A stretch of DNA of 41,437 bases from a virus: IMG/VR virus record IMGVR_UViG_3300036780_000032, positions 1-41,437 of that record; one strand, given 5' to 3'. Shown one piece after another: positions 5,951 to 13,758 of this stretch (its first letter is position 1; each line of letters begins with the position of its first letter). The notes beneath the pieces are model-generated. The model was not told the DNA's origin. It ran no database searches and saw only the letters and a list, made by a program, of their open reading frames with translations. Position numbers and translations under genes: made by a program.

Positions 5951-6550
5951 TTAGAAGCGTAGACCGATTCCCGCCGATAGCTGCGCCGCATTCGACACCA
6001 CCACATTCCCCGTTCCCGGTATCAGCGAAGAGTGAATGAAGTCGAGTTCGAGGATGCGAATGTTCATCGTCGCGTTCACCGGAATATCGAGTCCGCCGCC
6101 AATCTTGAATGCCGCGTGTGTGGTCTGGTCCACACCGGCCGCGCAGTTCTGAGCGGCTACGCATTGATTGCGTGCGATGCCCAGGCCCACATTGGCGAAG
6201 GGCTGAAAGGCTTGTCCGTTCAAGAGGTTCGGCTTCGAGAACTGCAATCGGAATTCAGGTCCGCCCGTCAGCACATAGTCAGCAGGCTTCGACAGAGAGA
6301 AGTAATCGCCGCGCAGCGAAAGCGTCATGTCATATTTCTTCGCAACCACGCTGGAGAAGGTATAGAGCGGAACAGCGACCGAGCCCCAGAATCCGTTGTT
6401 AGTTGCGTTGCCGGACGTCGCCGAATATCCGGCACTGATTGATACGGAGTATCCTGGAAGAGAAGGGGGAGTCGTTTGCGCGAAGCCAGCAGGCACAGCC
6501 ACGCAAAGTAGACAAAAAAGCAGCACCGCGAACAGTAGTTTGAATTTCAT
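5951..6550 (-). CDS. Outer-membrane beta-barrel protein
   Basis: Excellent ribosome site (aaaggagc) before the ATG. The 199-aa precursor starts with a Sec signal peptide (basic KFK, hydrophobic core, probable cleavage after AGFAQ near residue 25). The mature part alternates polar and hydrophobic residues in about eight strands with Gly/aromatic girdle residues and ends in LSAGIGLRF, the C-terminal aromatic beta-signal read by the BAM complex. Size fits the OmpA/OmpX-type 8-stranded barrel. It follows the endolysin by nine bases, so it is expressed late. A role in receptor masking or envelope change is inference. Confidence 0.8.
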   Translation of the reverse strand: MKFKLLFAVLLFCLLCVAVPAGFAQTTPPSLPGYSVSISAGYSATSGNATNNGFWGSVAVPLYTFSSVVAKKYDMTLSLRGDYFSLSKPADYVLTGGPEFRLQFSKPNLLNGQAFQPFANVGLGIARNQCVAAQNCAAGVDQTTHAAFKIGGGLDIPVNATMNIRILELDFIHSSLIPGTGNVVVSNAAQLSAGIGLRF

Positions 6551-6559
6551 GTTGCTCCT

Positions 6560-6976
6560 TTAAGTTGCGAGTTCTTCGTCCGTCAGTATCATCGGTGCGG
6601 CTTGGAAGTGTGAAGGGTCTCCGCGTCCGCCGTTCACGTGAATCCAGTCGCCGCCCCAAATCAGACCTAAGCTGTTTCCGATTTTCCCTATTTCATCCCA
6701 CAGCGGCCCAGTGGGATTCCAGAGCGGCATATCGAGGTATGCGATGGGAGCGACGTCAATGGCCTTCGACTTCCCTTCGGGCGACTGCGGCAGGTGCATG
6801 GAATGTTCCGGGTTTGAAAGCCAAGACCGGCCCTCAGCAAGCTCCATGCGTTCGTCGGCAAGGTCGCGATCCGTGCAAACGATGGCGACAGGAATCCCAG
6901 CAGCAAGGCATTCAGATAGAAGAGATTCAGCGAGCGATTCAAAATGACTGTCGAGAGCATCGAGACTTTTCCCCAT
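6560..6976 (-). CDS. Endolysin, M15-family L,D-/D,D-peptidase
   Basis: The 138-aa protein matches the M15 (VanY/T5-lysin) zinc peptidase pattern: SMH with His61, an AIDVAP block with Asp74, and a WGGDW segment followed by PSHFQ with His123. These are the zinc ligands His, Asp, His of the family, which cuts peptide cross-links of peptidoglycan. An insertion between His61 and Asp74 makes that loop longer than in T5 lysin. No signal peptide is seen, so release depends on the holin candidate just upstream. Confidence 0.85.
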   Translation of the reverse strand: MGKSLDALDSHFESLAESLLSECLAAGIPVAIVCTDRDLADERMELAEGRSWLSNPEHSMHLPQSPEGKSKAIDVAPIAYLDMPLWNPTGPLWDEIGKIGNSLGLIWGGDWIHVNGGRGDPSHFQAAPMILTDEELAT

Positions 6977-6977
6977 T

Positions 6978-7262
6978 TTATTGAGTCGGAGCCAGTGAAT
7001 CCGCCGAACAGTGCTGATTATCTTTCGAACAGAGGTACATCTTGATGGCTCCCACTTCCTGCTGCATACGCCGATTGCGAGTCTCGTTGTCTGATTTCAT
7101 GGTGTCTAGCTTTTGATTCACTTCTTGAATCTGGCCCGTGTGCCCAGAAACTTGGTCCGAAAGTTTCACATAACCGATGATGATTCCAGCGAGCAGAACT
7201 GCGATCTTCACCCAATCAGATATGTCTTTGAATCGTAGCCCATTCAGTGCTGGATCACTCAC
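6978..7262 (-). CDS. Membrane-anchored coiled-coil protein (i-spanin or holin-partner candidate)
   Basis: Start chosen at the GTG overlapping the stop of the upstream holin-like gene; the frame is open to 7358, but that part overlies the other gene. The 94-aa product has one membrane segment (VKIAVLLAGIIIGYV), then a coiled coil (IQEVNQKLDTMKSDNETRNRRMQQEV) and two Cys near the end. This N-in, helical-ectodomain layout fits i-spanins and XhlA-type holin partners. Position between holin candidate and endolysin supports a lysis role. Confidence 0.6.
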   Translation of the reverse strand: MSDPALNGLRFKDISDWVKIAVLLAGIIIGYVKLSDQVSGHTGQIQEVNQKLDTMKSDNETRNRRMQQEVGAIKMYLCSKDNQHCSADSLAPTQ

Positions 7263-7479
7263 TTTGCGACCATTTGAGGATTTTGGGGACGAACACGGCG
7301 GCTTCGCGCGAACCGATGGTAACGGCTGCGAGCTTGACGACGTTCCAGACGGCATCATGGTTCGAGAGGTTGAAGTTCGCTGGCAGGATGAACCATGCTC
7401 CGGTGTTGACGAGCAATGCGTTTACCGCGTTCTTTGCCGCGATAATCCCGAAGTTCCGAAGAGTCAGTTGCCAATTCAT
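7255..7479 (-). CDS. Putative holin (74 aa)
   Basis: Ribosome site aaggggg before the ATG. The small protein has two hydrophobic, Ala-rich segments (about residues 14-33 and 44-62) and short polar ends. It is directly upstream of the membrane coiled-coil protein and the endolysin, as expected for a holin. Assignment rests on size, hydrophobicity and context only. Confidence 0.5.
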   Translation of the reverse strand: MNWQLTLRNFGIIAAKNAVNALLVNTGAWFILPANFNLSNHDAVWNVVKLAAVTIGSREAAVFVPKILKWSQSE

Positions 7480-7488
7480 AGTTCCCCC

Positions 7489-8736
7489 TTAGTTGGACTG
7501 CATGACCTGAAATTGCACGAAGCTTTGCAGCGAGCCTATTTCCGCCGCATTGCGGTCGATCTGCTGCGTCTCTGCCGACTGCGCTTTAACGGTGAAGGTG
7601 AGTGCCGCTCCGTTCGAGTAAGAGCCGGTCGTCTGCGTAGCGCTGTTCCCACCTGGAGTAGATGCGTTCGATGCTGAGCCTTGCGACACGGCCCAATTCG
7701 CTGTGCCATCGGTGACGTAGATGTTTACGGTGTCCGCACCGGAACCTGAGATCGTCTCCCAGAAGTAGGTGTACATGATCATCACGCGGCAGGGACATCC
7801 GCTCGCGGGCATCGTGATGGCCTGCGTATCTACCGTGGTGAGCGAGTGAGCGGTGAGCGAAACGTTGCCGCCCAGCAGTTTCGTAGTAACCGAATTGATA
7901 GCGGGAATATTGCAACCGGCCATCGCCGGCGCAAGCTTTCCGGCCGTTGCTACTACGACGCAACTCCCTACGCTTCCTGATAGCGCTCCGTCCGTGATGT
8001 CGCCCGTAGTTGTGACTGTTGTTGCCGCTACCGTGTTCGGAGTTGTCGAGCCAAGCGGACAGGGAACTTCCCACGTACAGCCTTCGAGCATTCCTACGTT
8101 GAGATTCGGCACTTCCGTCGTGCTGGCTACGACGAAAGGCGGCGTGCCGGTTACGAGCGTCGAAATGATCTGCCCCGAGAAAGTTCCGATCGTTGCGGTG
8201 AATCCTCCCGAGAAGTTGACGAGCCCGGAGAATGTCGGCGTCCCGGTATAAGTGCCATTGATTGTCCCGCCGCCGTTCAGAATGTTCGGCCCCGAGCTGG
8301 TGAAGCCTGCGTTGAATACCGCTTGCACGTCGAAAGTCACGGTGTTCGTGAATTCGTTCGTTCCTGTCCATACGTTGTTGCTCGAAAGCAGCGACAGGTT
8401 GTTGCTTGTGATGTTGTCTTCCGTCCATAGCGTTACGCCGTTGGGCAGAGTGAGAATGAACTTATAGGCCGATGTCCCAAGGAACACATTCATGCGCCCG
8501 GCCGAATCCGCTACCACAGGATTTGCGTTCGGCGTAAGTCCGCTTGAATCGGTGTATGTCGCAAGCGGGGTCGAAGTCCCAGCCACGTCGGTAAACAGCA
8601 TGCAACCCGAGCACACGTGCCCGTTGTTGTCAAAGAATTGCATCTTCAGAAAGGGATACGGGCTCACGTTCTGCGCTTTCGCAGAAGTACCAAACAGCGC
8701 GAGCAGAAATAGAATCAGGATTGCGAATCGCTTCAT
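7489..8736 (-). CDS. Tail fibre-like protein with a Sec signal peptide
   Basis: The 415-aa protein begins with a clear Sec leader (MKRF, hydrophobic LILFLLALF, GTSAKAQ cleavage zone). Immediately after it comes a domain typical of phage fibres that anchor to the virion (FFDNNG...TPLATYTDSSG...NPVVADSAGRMNVFL). A Gly/Thr/Ser-rich shaft-like region follows, and a C-terminal beta domain ends QFQVMQSN. Fibres are normally cytosolic during assembly, so the leader is anomalous. The ATG overlaps the previous stop (ATGA), which fixes the start and argues against a mis-called leader. Confidence 0.8.
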   Translation of the reverse strand: MKRFAILILFLLALFGTSAKAQNVSPYPFLKMQFFDNNGHVCSGCMLFTDVAGTSTPLATYTDSSGLTPNANPVVADSAGRMNVFLGTSAYKFILTLPNGVTLWTEDNITSNNLSLLSSNNVWTGTNEFTNTVTFDVQAVFNAGFTSSGPNILNGGGTINGTYTGTPTFSGLVNFSGGFTATIGTFSGQIISTLVTGTPPFVVASTTEVPNLNVGMLEGCTWEVPCPLGSTTPNTVAATTVTTTGDITDGALSGSVGSCVVVATAGKLAPAMAGCNIPAINSVTTKLLGGNVSLTAHSLTTVDTQAITMPASGCPCRVMIMYTYFWETISGSGADTVNIYVTDGTANWAVSQGSASNASTPGGNSATQTTGSYSNGAALTFTVKAQSAETQQIDRNAAEIGSLQSFVQFQVMQSN

Positions 8737-9809
8737 GGCGTTGGAACCTCTATCGGTGTGTCTGGCACTGCTTCAGCGGCAGGAACGCGTGCGCCGCCGT
8801 ATCCCGCACCCTTCGGAACATAGATGATGGTCTTGCCTTGGCTCTTCAGCACGTCAGCCGCTCCTGCTTTCCCCGCTCGCGCAGCCGCCGCCACTTCTGA
8901 ACGCGGTACGGAATACATGCTGCCCGGAGTCTCGCCCGGAGCCGGTGCGTTCGGTTCGGGAACGTGAATCACATCGGATTCGGGATCGAAGTCCGGAGAG
9001 GTAGGCGCATTCTCGCCGAGCGGCTTCGTGAGATTGCGTACCGCCTCGCGCACTTTCGCAGCTTCGACGCCCTTTGCCACTTTGGAATTGAAAATATCTT
9101 CGGGCGTCAAAGGAGTGCGTTCACCAATCGCAGCGCGTAGCAAGCTCGGGCCTGCCCGGTATCCTTCGAGTGCGCCAATCACAGGATGGCCCGTGGCAAT
9201 TCCCGTCATCGCTCCAGCCGCCCCTCCGCCGAATCGCGCTGCGGCTGCCACGCTAGGCTTCAGAGCGCCTTTCGGAGTGGTCAAAGCATCCGCCGCATTT
9301 AGACGCGCATCCGCCGCTGCATCGAGAACGGTGCTGCCTAATCCTGTCGCCCCTTTCACGAGTGCGGGCGTCGAGAGATTCAGCCCGAGCCCCACCGATT
9401 CACCGACGCCCTTTGCGACTTCGCCCGTGCCAATATCTGTTCCCGCTTCGTTTATCTGCGGGCCGAGAAAAGGGATGATTCCGTACAGCGACCGGGCTAC
9501 ACCTTTCCCGTAGTCGCCATTCTTGAAATCCTTTTCCGCTTGGTCGAGCAGCGCTTGCCGCTGAGTGGCGTCTGTAACGTAGGTGCTCACCGGATGCGCC
9601 GCGAGCGTGGCGGCTCCTACCGCTTGCGTCTTCGGATTGACCTTGCTCCACAATCCCGATGCAAAATCAGCCGCTTGGTCGAGCCAGTCTTTTTTTTGCG
9701 GTGCGGTCGCACCTTGCGGTGTATCGAGTGTGTAGCCCGAAGGAAGGGGCGGCGTTCCTTGGTCGAGTGTGTAGCCTCTCGGAAGCGGAGGAGTAGTGTC
9801 TTGGCCCAT
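8733..9809 (-). CDS. Internal virion / DNA-ejection-type protein (358 aa)
   Basis: Starts with a tandem motif PPLPRGYTLD / PPLPSGYTLD, a short repeat seen in large phage internal proteins. A helical Ala-rich region and a Gly/Ala-rich amphipathic middle (FGGGAAGAMTGIATGHPVIG) follow, with a Pro/Val-rich tail. It is third of three consecutive proteins placed like P22 gp7-gp20-gp16, the proteins ejected to form a channel across the envelope. Sequence identity to gp16 is not visible, so the role comes from position and composition. Confidence 0.5.
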   Translation of the reverse strand: MGQDTTPPLPRGYTLDQGTPPLPSGYTLDTPQGATAPQKKDWLDQAADFASGLWSKVNPKTQAVGAATLAAHPVSTYVTDATQRQALLDQAEKDFKNGDYGKGVARSLYGIIPFLGPQINEAGTDIGTGEVAKGVGESVGLGLNLSTPALVKGATGLGSTVLDAAADARLNAADALTTPKGALKPSVAAAARFGGGAAGAMTGIATGHPVIGALEGYRAGPSLLRAAIGERTPLTPEDIFNSKVAKGVEAAKVREAVRNLTKPLGENAPTSPDFDPESDVIHVPEPNAPAPGETPGSMYSVPRSEVAAAARAGKAGAADVLKSQGKTIIYVPKGAGYGGARVPAAEAVPDTPIEVPTP

Positions 9810-9810
9810 T

Positions 9811-11535
9811 TTACTGAACTGGCTTGCCTGTCACCGAATCAATCCACTGATCGCCCTGCACGAATATTTTGTGTCCGCCCGGTCCTGTCGCTGTCTTTGC
9901 GCCGGCAGGAATCGTCACCCCGCCCCCGCCCGTTGCCGCCGTGGTCTGCGTCCTGCTCTTCTCGCCAAGCCGTCCTTGAATGTCGTTGATCTGCTCTTGA
10001 TAGGACTGATGCCGGTTCGCCATGTCGGTGCGGAGAATGTTCGCAGCCGAGTAGATTTGCGCGAGCGTCGCATCGGGGCCAATGAGTGAGGACACTTCGC
10101 CACGGGCGGAATCGGAGAGCACACCAGAAGCATTGGAACTGTTAAGCACTTTGGCAATTTCGGTTAGTGCGGTGGTGCGCGCCGCGTTGAATGCCGCCAT
10201 GTTCGCCGAGCCTGCTATCTTGTCGCTCACTGCGCGCACGGGCGTATTGATAAGCGGACTTCCTGAGTCCACGATGTTCTTCGCTGTGGAGATGAATTGG
10301 TCGAGGTTCTTTCCCGCCGTGTTTTCGAAAGCGCTCACGTTGTCGAAGTTCTTCTGGATGTTTGTGAGCGATGATTTGTTCGCGCTGTAGATAGCCGAGT
10401 TCTGGGCGATAGACCCTTGCGGGTAGAGTTCGGATGCGCGATTCATAATCACGCGGTTCTGTGCGAGTCCTGCCGCTCCGCGCGCTGTCGGAGGCAGCAC
10501 TCCGGTTGTGGCATAGCGCTCTGCCGCCTGGTCAATCGCGTTCTGGTTCAGTCCACCGCCCGCCTGGTTTTGCAGATTCAAGTTGAGGATGGGAACGATA
10601 GACTTCTGGTAGCGCAGAAATTCGGCAGGCGTCGCCTTGTAACCTTTCGGCGGGTTTTGCATGAAGCTTTGAAGCTCCAGCTTTTCGGTAGGAATCTGCG
10701 CTTGAAGCTTGGCCTGCTCCACGGGGCCGATTGCAGTTTGCTGAAGCTGCTTCGGTGTGTCCGGTGTCCACGTAGCCGGATAGGATTTCAAGTCGTCGCT
10801 GGTGAATCCCTGCTTTCGCAGCGAGTTCAATTGCAACTGATAAATCGGGTCGCTCGATGCGTTGGCGAGTTGCGTTGCACCGGCCTGAATTTTCTTAGCC
10901 TGATTCTCTGCCGCAACGGTCGGGTCTGCCTCTTGCGCTCTTCGCAGTTTGTCCGCTTCGCTGAGCGTGTCCACCATCGCCTTCGATGTGTTGATGATGG
11001 CTTGCCGTTGGTCCGCAGACGGTAGTGTTGGCGAGAATTCTCCCGGCTTCAGAGTTCCGGCTTGCAGGTGCCCGTTGATGAGTTCGTTGTAGCGCTGCTG
11101 TTGCTGGTCTGCCGGGAGAGCATTCACTTCGGCCATATCTTGCGCGTAGGCTTCGTGCTTCGCCTTTTCATTGGCGAGAACCTTTTCGTTCGCCGTCGCC
11201 AAATCCGAAATCATCTTCGTGCGCCCGATTTGCGCTTGCGTGATGAATTGCCCCGATGCCCCGGCTTCCGTTGCTTTCTGAATCGCTTGGTCCCAATTCC
11301 CTCCCGCTTCGGTGAATGCCTGATTGAACTTCTGCATGTCCTGTTGCTGCTGCTGTTTCTGCTGAAGCTGAATCTGCTGCTCTTGCTGCGTGACGGCGTT
11401 CGACTGCTGCTGCTGTTGCTGGAGTTTCGTTTCGTTGATGAGGGCTTGCAGCGACATCCCCGCGCGTGCTTGGTCAAGCGGACCTTGCGGCTGCGGGGGA
11501 GGATTCACCATCAACGGAATCATTGAATTGCCCAT
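9811..11535 (-). CDS. Gln-rich coiled-coil ejection-type protein (574 aa)
   Basis: The start overlaps the previous stop (TAATG). The N-terminal 150 residues are a long Gln-rich coiled coil, including runs of five to six Gln encoded by CAG/CAA. The rest is helical with many Ala, Asn and Gln and ends in a small Gly-containing strand region (GHKIFVQGDQWIDSVTGKPV). Size, composition and position match P22 gp20-type ejection proteins. No enzymatic motif is seen. Confidence 0.55.
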   Translation of the reverse strand: MGNSMIPLMVNPPPQPQGPLDQARAGMSLQALINETKLQQQQQQSNAVTQQEQQIQLQQKQQQQQDMQKFNQAFTEAGGNWDQAIQKATEAGASGQFITQAQIGRTKMISDLATANEKVLANEKAKHEAYAQDMAEVNALPADQQQQRYNELINGHLQAGTLKPGEFSPTLPSADQRQAIINTSKAMVDTLSEADKLRRAQEADPTVAAENQAKKIQAGATQLANASSDPIYQLQLNSLRKQGFTSDDLKSYPATWTPDTPKQLQQTAIGPVEQAKLQAQIPTEKLELQSFMQNPPKGYKATPAEFLRYQKSIVPILNLNLQNQAGGGLNQNAIDQAAERYATTGVLPPTARGAAGLAQNRVIMNRASELYPQGSIAQNSAIYSANKSSLTNIQKNFDNVSAFENTAGKNLDQFISTAKNIVDSGSPLINTPVRAVSDKIAGSANMAAFNAARTTALTEIAKVLNSSNASGVLSDSARGEVSSLIGPDATLAQIYSAANILRTDMANRHQSYQEQINDIQGRLGEKSRTQTTAATGGGGVTIPAGAKTATGPGGHKIFVQGDQWIDSVTGKPVQ

Positions 11536-12467
11536 TAGTAGGCTCCCGCAAGGTTGTTGCTGCCGCCCGTGTTCGTCGCTGTATAGCCAGGGATGTTGTA
11601 CGGACTGATGGGAGCGCCGCCCCCGCCAAAAATCGGTGGTGTTGCTCCGAATCCACCGCCGAATCCGCCATTTTGCAAACCGCTGAGAGTCACGCCCTGC
11701 CCTACCGTGTTGAGAGCGCCGCCGATCCCCGCCGTCAGTGCGTTTGTGCTCCCCACCGTTCCGGCTGCTTGCGCCGCTCCTTGGCCCATGATGTCTTGGC
11801 CGTACTGCTGCGCTCCGCCAAGATTGATGTTCGCGAGATTGTTTGCGCCCGATTGCAGCGTCGAGTTGAGCGAAGAAGCCGAGCTTGCCCCGAGAACCGA
11901 TGGTGCGTAGTTCCAGTTGAAAAGATTGTTCTGCGAAGTGTTATAGACGCCGAAGTTTTCGTTGTATGCATTGAGCGCGTTGTTATAGGTGTTCTGATAG
12001 TTCGAAGCTGCTGTCCCTTCCGCATAGCCCAAAAGATTCTTCGCTGTTCCCGATGAAAGCAGTCCGCCACGAGCAGCCGCAGAATTTTGCAGAGAGTTCA
12101 ATCCTTGCTGGAGTTCGAATTGATAGCCTGGGGTCTGCTGCGCTTGCGCTGCTGTCGGTGCGGTGAACTGTCCATATTGCCCCGCGTAGTTCTGCGTGAG
12201 CTGTCCACCGGGAGCGATAAGCGATGCGAGATTGTTTGACGCTCCTTGTCCGGTTGAAATGAAGGGTTGGGCGTTGGCAGTCTGCGCGGTAGTCGCGGTG
12301 TTCTGAGCTGCCGTCGCTGTGCCGATAGCCTGCTGTTCGTTGTTGGCAGCCGCTTTGTCTGCTGCGGCCTGCTGCTGCGCGGCTTTGTTCGCAGCGTTCG
12401 AGCCGAGAATCCCTCCAACGAGAGACCCTACACCGCTGATTGCGCCTCCGATCAATGCCGATGGCAT
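11535..12467 (-). CDS. Ejection-type internal virion protein (gp7-like, 310 aa)
   Basis: An N-terminal Gly-rich hydrophobic stretch (IGGAISGVGSLVGGILGSNA) leads into an Ala/Gln helix (NKAAQQQAAADKAAANNEQQ). A conserved-looking core then includes LQQGLNSLQNSAAARGGLLSSGT, a pattern common in phage DNA transfer/ejection proteins. The C-terminal part is Gly-rich. It is first in the gp7-gp20-gp16-like trio. The pattern is recognisable, but which P22 protein it matches is uncertain. Confidence 0.6.
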   Translation of the reverse strand: MPSALIGGAISGVGSLVGGILGSNAANKAAQQQAAADKAAANNEQQAIGTATAAQNTATTAQTANAQPFISTGQGASNNLASLIAPGGQLTQNYAGQYGQFTAPTAAQAQQTPGYQFELQQGLNSLQNSAAARGGLLSSGTAKNLLGYAEGTAASNYQNTYNNALNAYNENFGVYNTSQNNLFNWNYAPSVLGASSASSLNSTLQSGANNLANINLGGAQQYGQDIMGQGAAQAAGTVGSTNALTAGIGGALNTVGQGVTLSGLQNGGFGGGFGATPPIFGGGGAPISPYNIPGYTATNTGGSNNLAGAY

Positions 12468-12468
12468 C

Positions 12469-12828
12469 TTAGGTTAACTCCTTGATGGAAACCGTCCACG
12501 GCTGCTTCACATATCCGAGCCGATTGATGTAGTCCGTCATTTCCTCATCTTTGCCGAAAGCCAAGAGTTGCGTGAGTCCGCAGAGCTTGGCCTGTATTTC
12601 GGCTTCTTTCACGAGCCGTTGCATCAGCGTTTTGTCGCGATATTCGCGGCGAATGTAGATGCCTTCAACGTGCGCCGGTGCCACGATGAAAACGCGCCCT
12701 ACAAGCTCTCGCGAATCCGCCTGGGCGACTACGGCGATAGCGTTCTGCGGGTCGGGCATAAAGCCGTCGTGTATGTGCGAAAGCATCTTCCACTGCTCGA
12801 CGGGCAGTCTTCTAACTTGGACAGGCAA
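12469..12828 (-). CDS. GNAT-like acetyltransferase-fold protein
   Basis: TTG start preceded by gaggg. The 119-aa protein shows the GNAT order: strand AIAVVAQ, strand VGRVFIVAPAHVEGIYIRREYR, helix TLMQRLVKEAEIQAKLCGL, strand QLLAFGK and a final DYINRLGYVKQ. The acetyl-CoA loop reads REYRDKTLM rather than R-x-x-G-x-G/A, so cofactor binding may be weak. Similar small proteins sit beside tail genes in other phages. Substrate is unknown. Confidence 0.6.
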   Translation of the reverse strand: MPVQVRRLPVEQWKMLSHIHDGFMPDPQNAIAVVAQADSRELVGRVFIVAPAHVEGIYIRREYRDKTLMQRLVKEAEIQAKLCGLTQLLAFGKDEEMTDYINRLGYVKQPWTVSIKELT

Positions 12829-12843
12829 GACAGCCCTCTAGGG

Positions 12844-12872
12844 TTGAGTCAGAACGCGTTCTACGGTAGAAT
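12844..12872 (+). promoter_or_regulatory. Rightward promoter with an internal palindrome
   Basis: TTGAGT (12844-12849), a 17-base spacer and TAGAAT (12867-12872) form a good sigma70-type promoter. The spacer contains the 12-base perfect palindrome AGAACGCGTTCT (12851-12862), well placed to be a repressor operator. Only eight bases separate the -10 box from the ATG at 12881, so the transcript would be leaderless or nearly so. Confidence 0.65.
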
Positions 12873-12880
12873 TCTGTGCC

Positions 12881-13132
12881 ATGAAAACCAAAAGCCTGTC
12901 TCACGCCCGTATCCGCAACAAAGTTCGCGCACGGCCCTCTAAACGCAAATTCCAGATTCGGCATATTCACATGTCCACGGAGCCGGAAGCGCGCCGAAAG
13001 TGCGCCTATGCACCGTGCGGCAAACGCTTTCACCCTAAGCGCTACTTTCAAAAGTTCCACTCGCAGCGCTGCCGCAAATTGGATTGGGAAGCACGCCATC
13101 CGCGATTCGTTGACCCGGAGGGGTTCAAATGA
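12881..13132 (+). CDS. Treble-clef zinc-finger protein on the opposite strand (moron)
   Basis: The 83-aa protein has a very basic N-terminus and a Cys/His core: RKCAYAPCGKRF, then KFHSQRCRKLDWEARHP. This matches small phage zinc proteins of the CGK-x-F-x-P...F(C/H)S-x-x-CR type. It faces against the surrounding late operon and has its own promoter, the hallmark of a moron. The gene is coupled to the next by ATGA. A DNA- or RNA-binding role is likely but unproven. Confidence 0.7.
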   Translation: MKTKSLSHARIRNKVRARPSKRKFQIRHIHMSTEPEARRKCAYAPCGKRFHPKRYFQKFHSQRCRKLDWEARHPRFVDPEGFK

Positions 13133-13317
13133 TCTGGTATGAAAACAGTTCTCTTGCCGATTTCGATTGCAAAGAGATTGACGGCAAGTGGTGGAGGCGA
13201 AGGCTGGGCGCAGATTCATATCAGTTCGCCGAAGAGATTCTCGTTCTGTCCCTAGAAGAATTGGTTGACCCTGTACGGCTTCTCTCGGGATTCATGGTCA
13301 TAGGTCCGTCACGATGA
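13129..13317 (+). CDS. Hypothetical protein, second gene of the moron (62 aa)
   Basis: The ATG overlaps the zinc-finger gene's stop. The protein is acidic with aromatic residues (MIWYENSSLADFDCKE) and a helical middle (SYQFAEEILVLSLEELV). Its 3' end overlaps the end of the leftward gene 13298-13492 tail-to-tail by 20 bases. I see no terminator after it. No family is recognised. Confidence 0.55.
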   Translation: MIWYENSSLADFDCKEIDGKWWRRRLGADSYQFAEEILVLSLEELVDPVRLLSGFMVIGPSR

Positions 13318-13492
13318 AATACTTCGGCGGTGCACTCGTCGTATATTCGACGTAGGCGACTGGCTTATTCCACACGAGCCCTTTGAGTTTCACGGGCACG
13401 GTGTAGCGCAATCCGTCAAAGCTGGTGCGCTGCCCTTCGAGAAACTTTTGCATCTCCGCTTCGGGCACTTCTTTTTTGACGACGTGTCTCAT
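13298..13492 (-). CDS. Hypothetical protein (64 aa)
   Basis: The ATG overlaps the previous stop (ATGA). A helical N-terminus (EAEMQKFLEGQR) is followed by beta strands (YTVPVKLKGLVW, AYVEYTT). It lies in the position of P22 needle/small tail genes, but no such similarity is visible. Confidence 0.55.
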   Translation of the reverse strand: MRHVVKKEVPEAEMQKFLEGQRTSFDGLRYTVPVKLKGLVWNKPVAYVEYTTSAPPKYFIVTDL

Positions 13493-13758
13493 GTGGTTGT
13501 GATGGTGACGAATCCCGCTCCGGTTCCGGGCGTGCCGAAGAAAAGCTTTCCTGTATCGGTTGCGAAGTACATCTCCCCAAGTTCGAGTGTGGGCCTGTCA
13601 GCCTGTAGTCCCTGCGAAGTCACGTTTATTGCTGGAGGGCCAGAAAGGAATGTACCCGCCGCAATGAACCAGCGCAGCCACGGCCAAGAGACACCGGCAT
13701 TCTGCTTGTCATCGGAAAACTTTGTTCGGAGAGGGAGTGGCCCGCCCGTGAAACTCAA
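13489..13758 (-). CDS. Small fibre-like virion protein (89 aa)
   Basis: Start chosen at a TTG overlapping the gp10-like stop (TTGA) and preceded by ggggac; the frame is open to 13812, but that part overlies gp10. The C-terminal half, LQADRPTLELGEMYFATDTG then KLFFGTPG, resembles the GE-x-Y-x-A-x-D-x-GKL-x-x-G repeats of phage fibre and collar proteins. Likely a minor tail component. Confidence 0.55.
   Translation of the reverse strand: MSFTGGPLPLRTKFSDDKQNAGVSWPWLRWFIAAGTFLSGPPAINVTSQGLQADRPTLELGEMYFATDTGKLFFGTPGTGAGFVTITTT

Noticed and set aside
7586-8428. 280-aa second minus-strand frame inside the fibre gene
   Set aside because: Arg/His-rich out-of-frame reading of a Thr/Gly/Ser-rich fibre; typical of GC-rich shadow frames.
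12850-12863. LexA (SOS) box
   Set aside because: The palindrome has GAAC-N2-GTTC, whereas Gram-positive LexA boxes have N4 spacing and other known LexA sites differ; called only an unspecified operator candidate.
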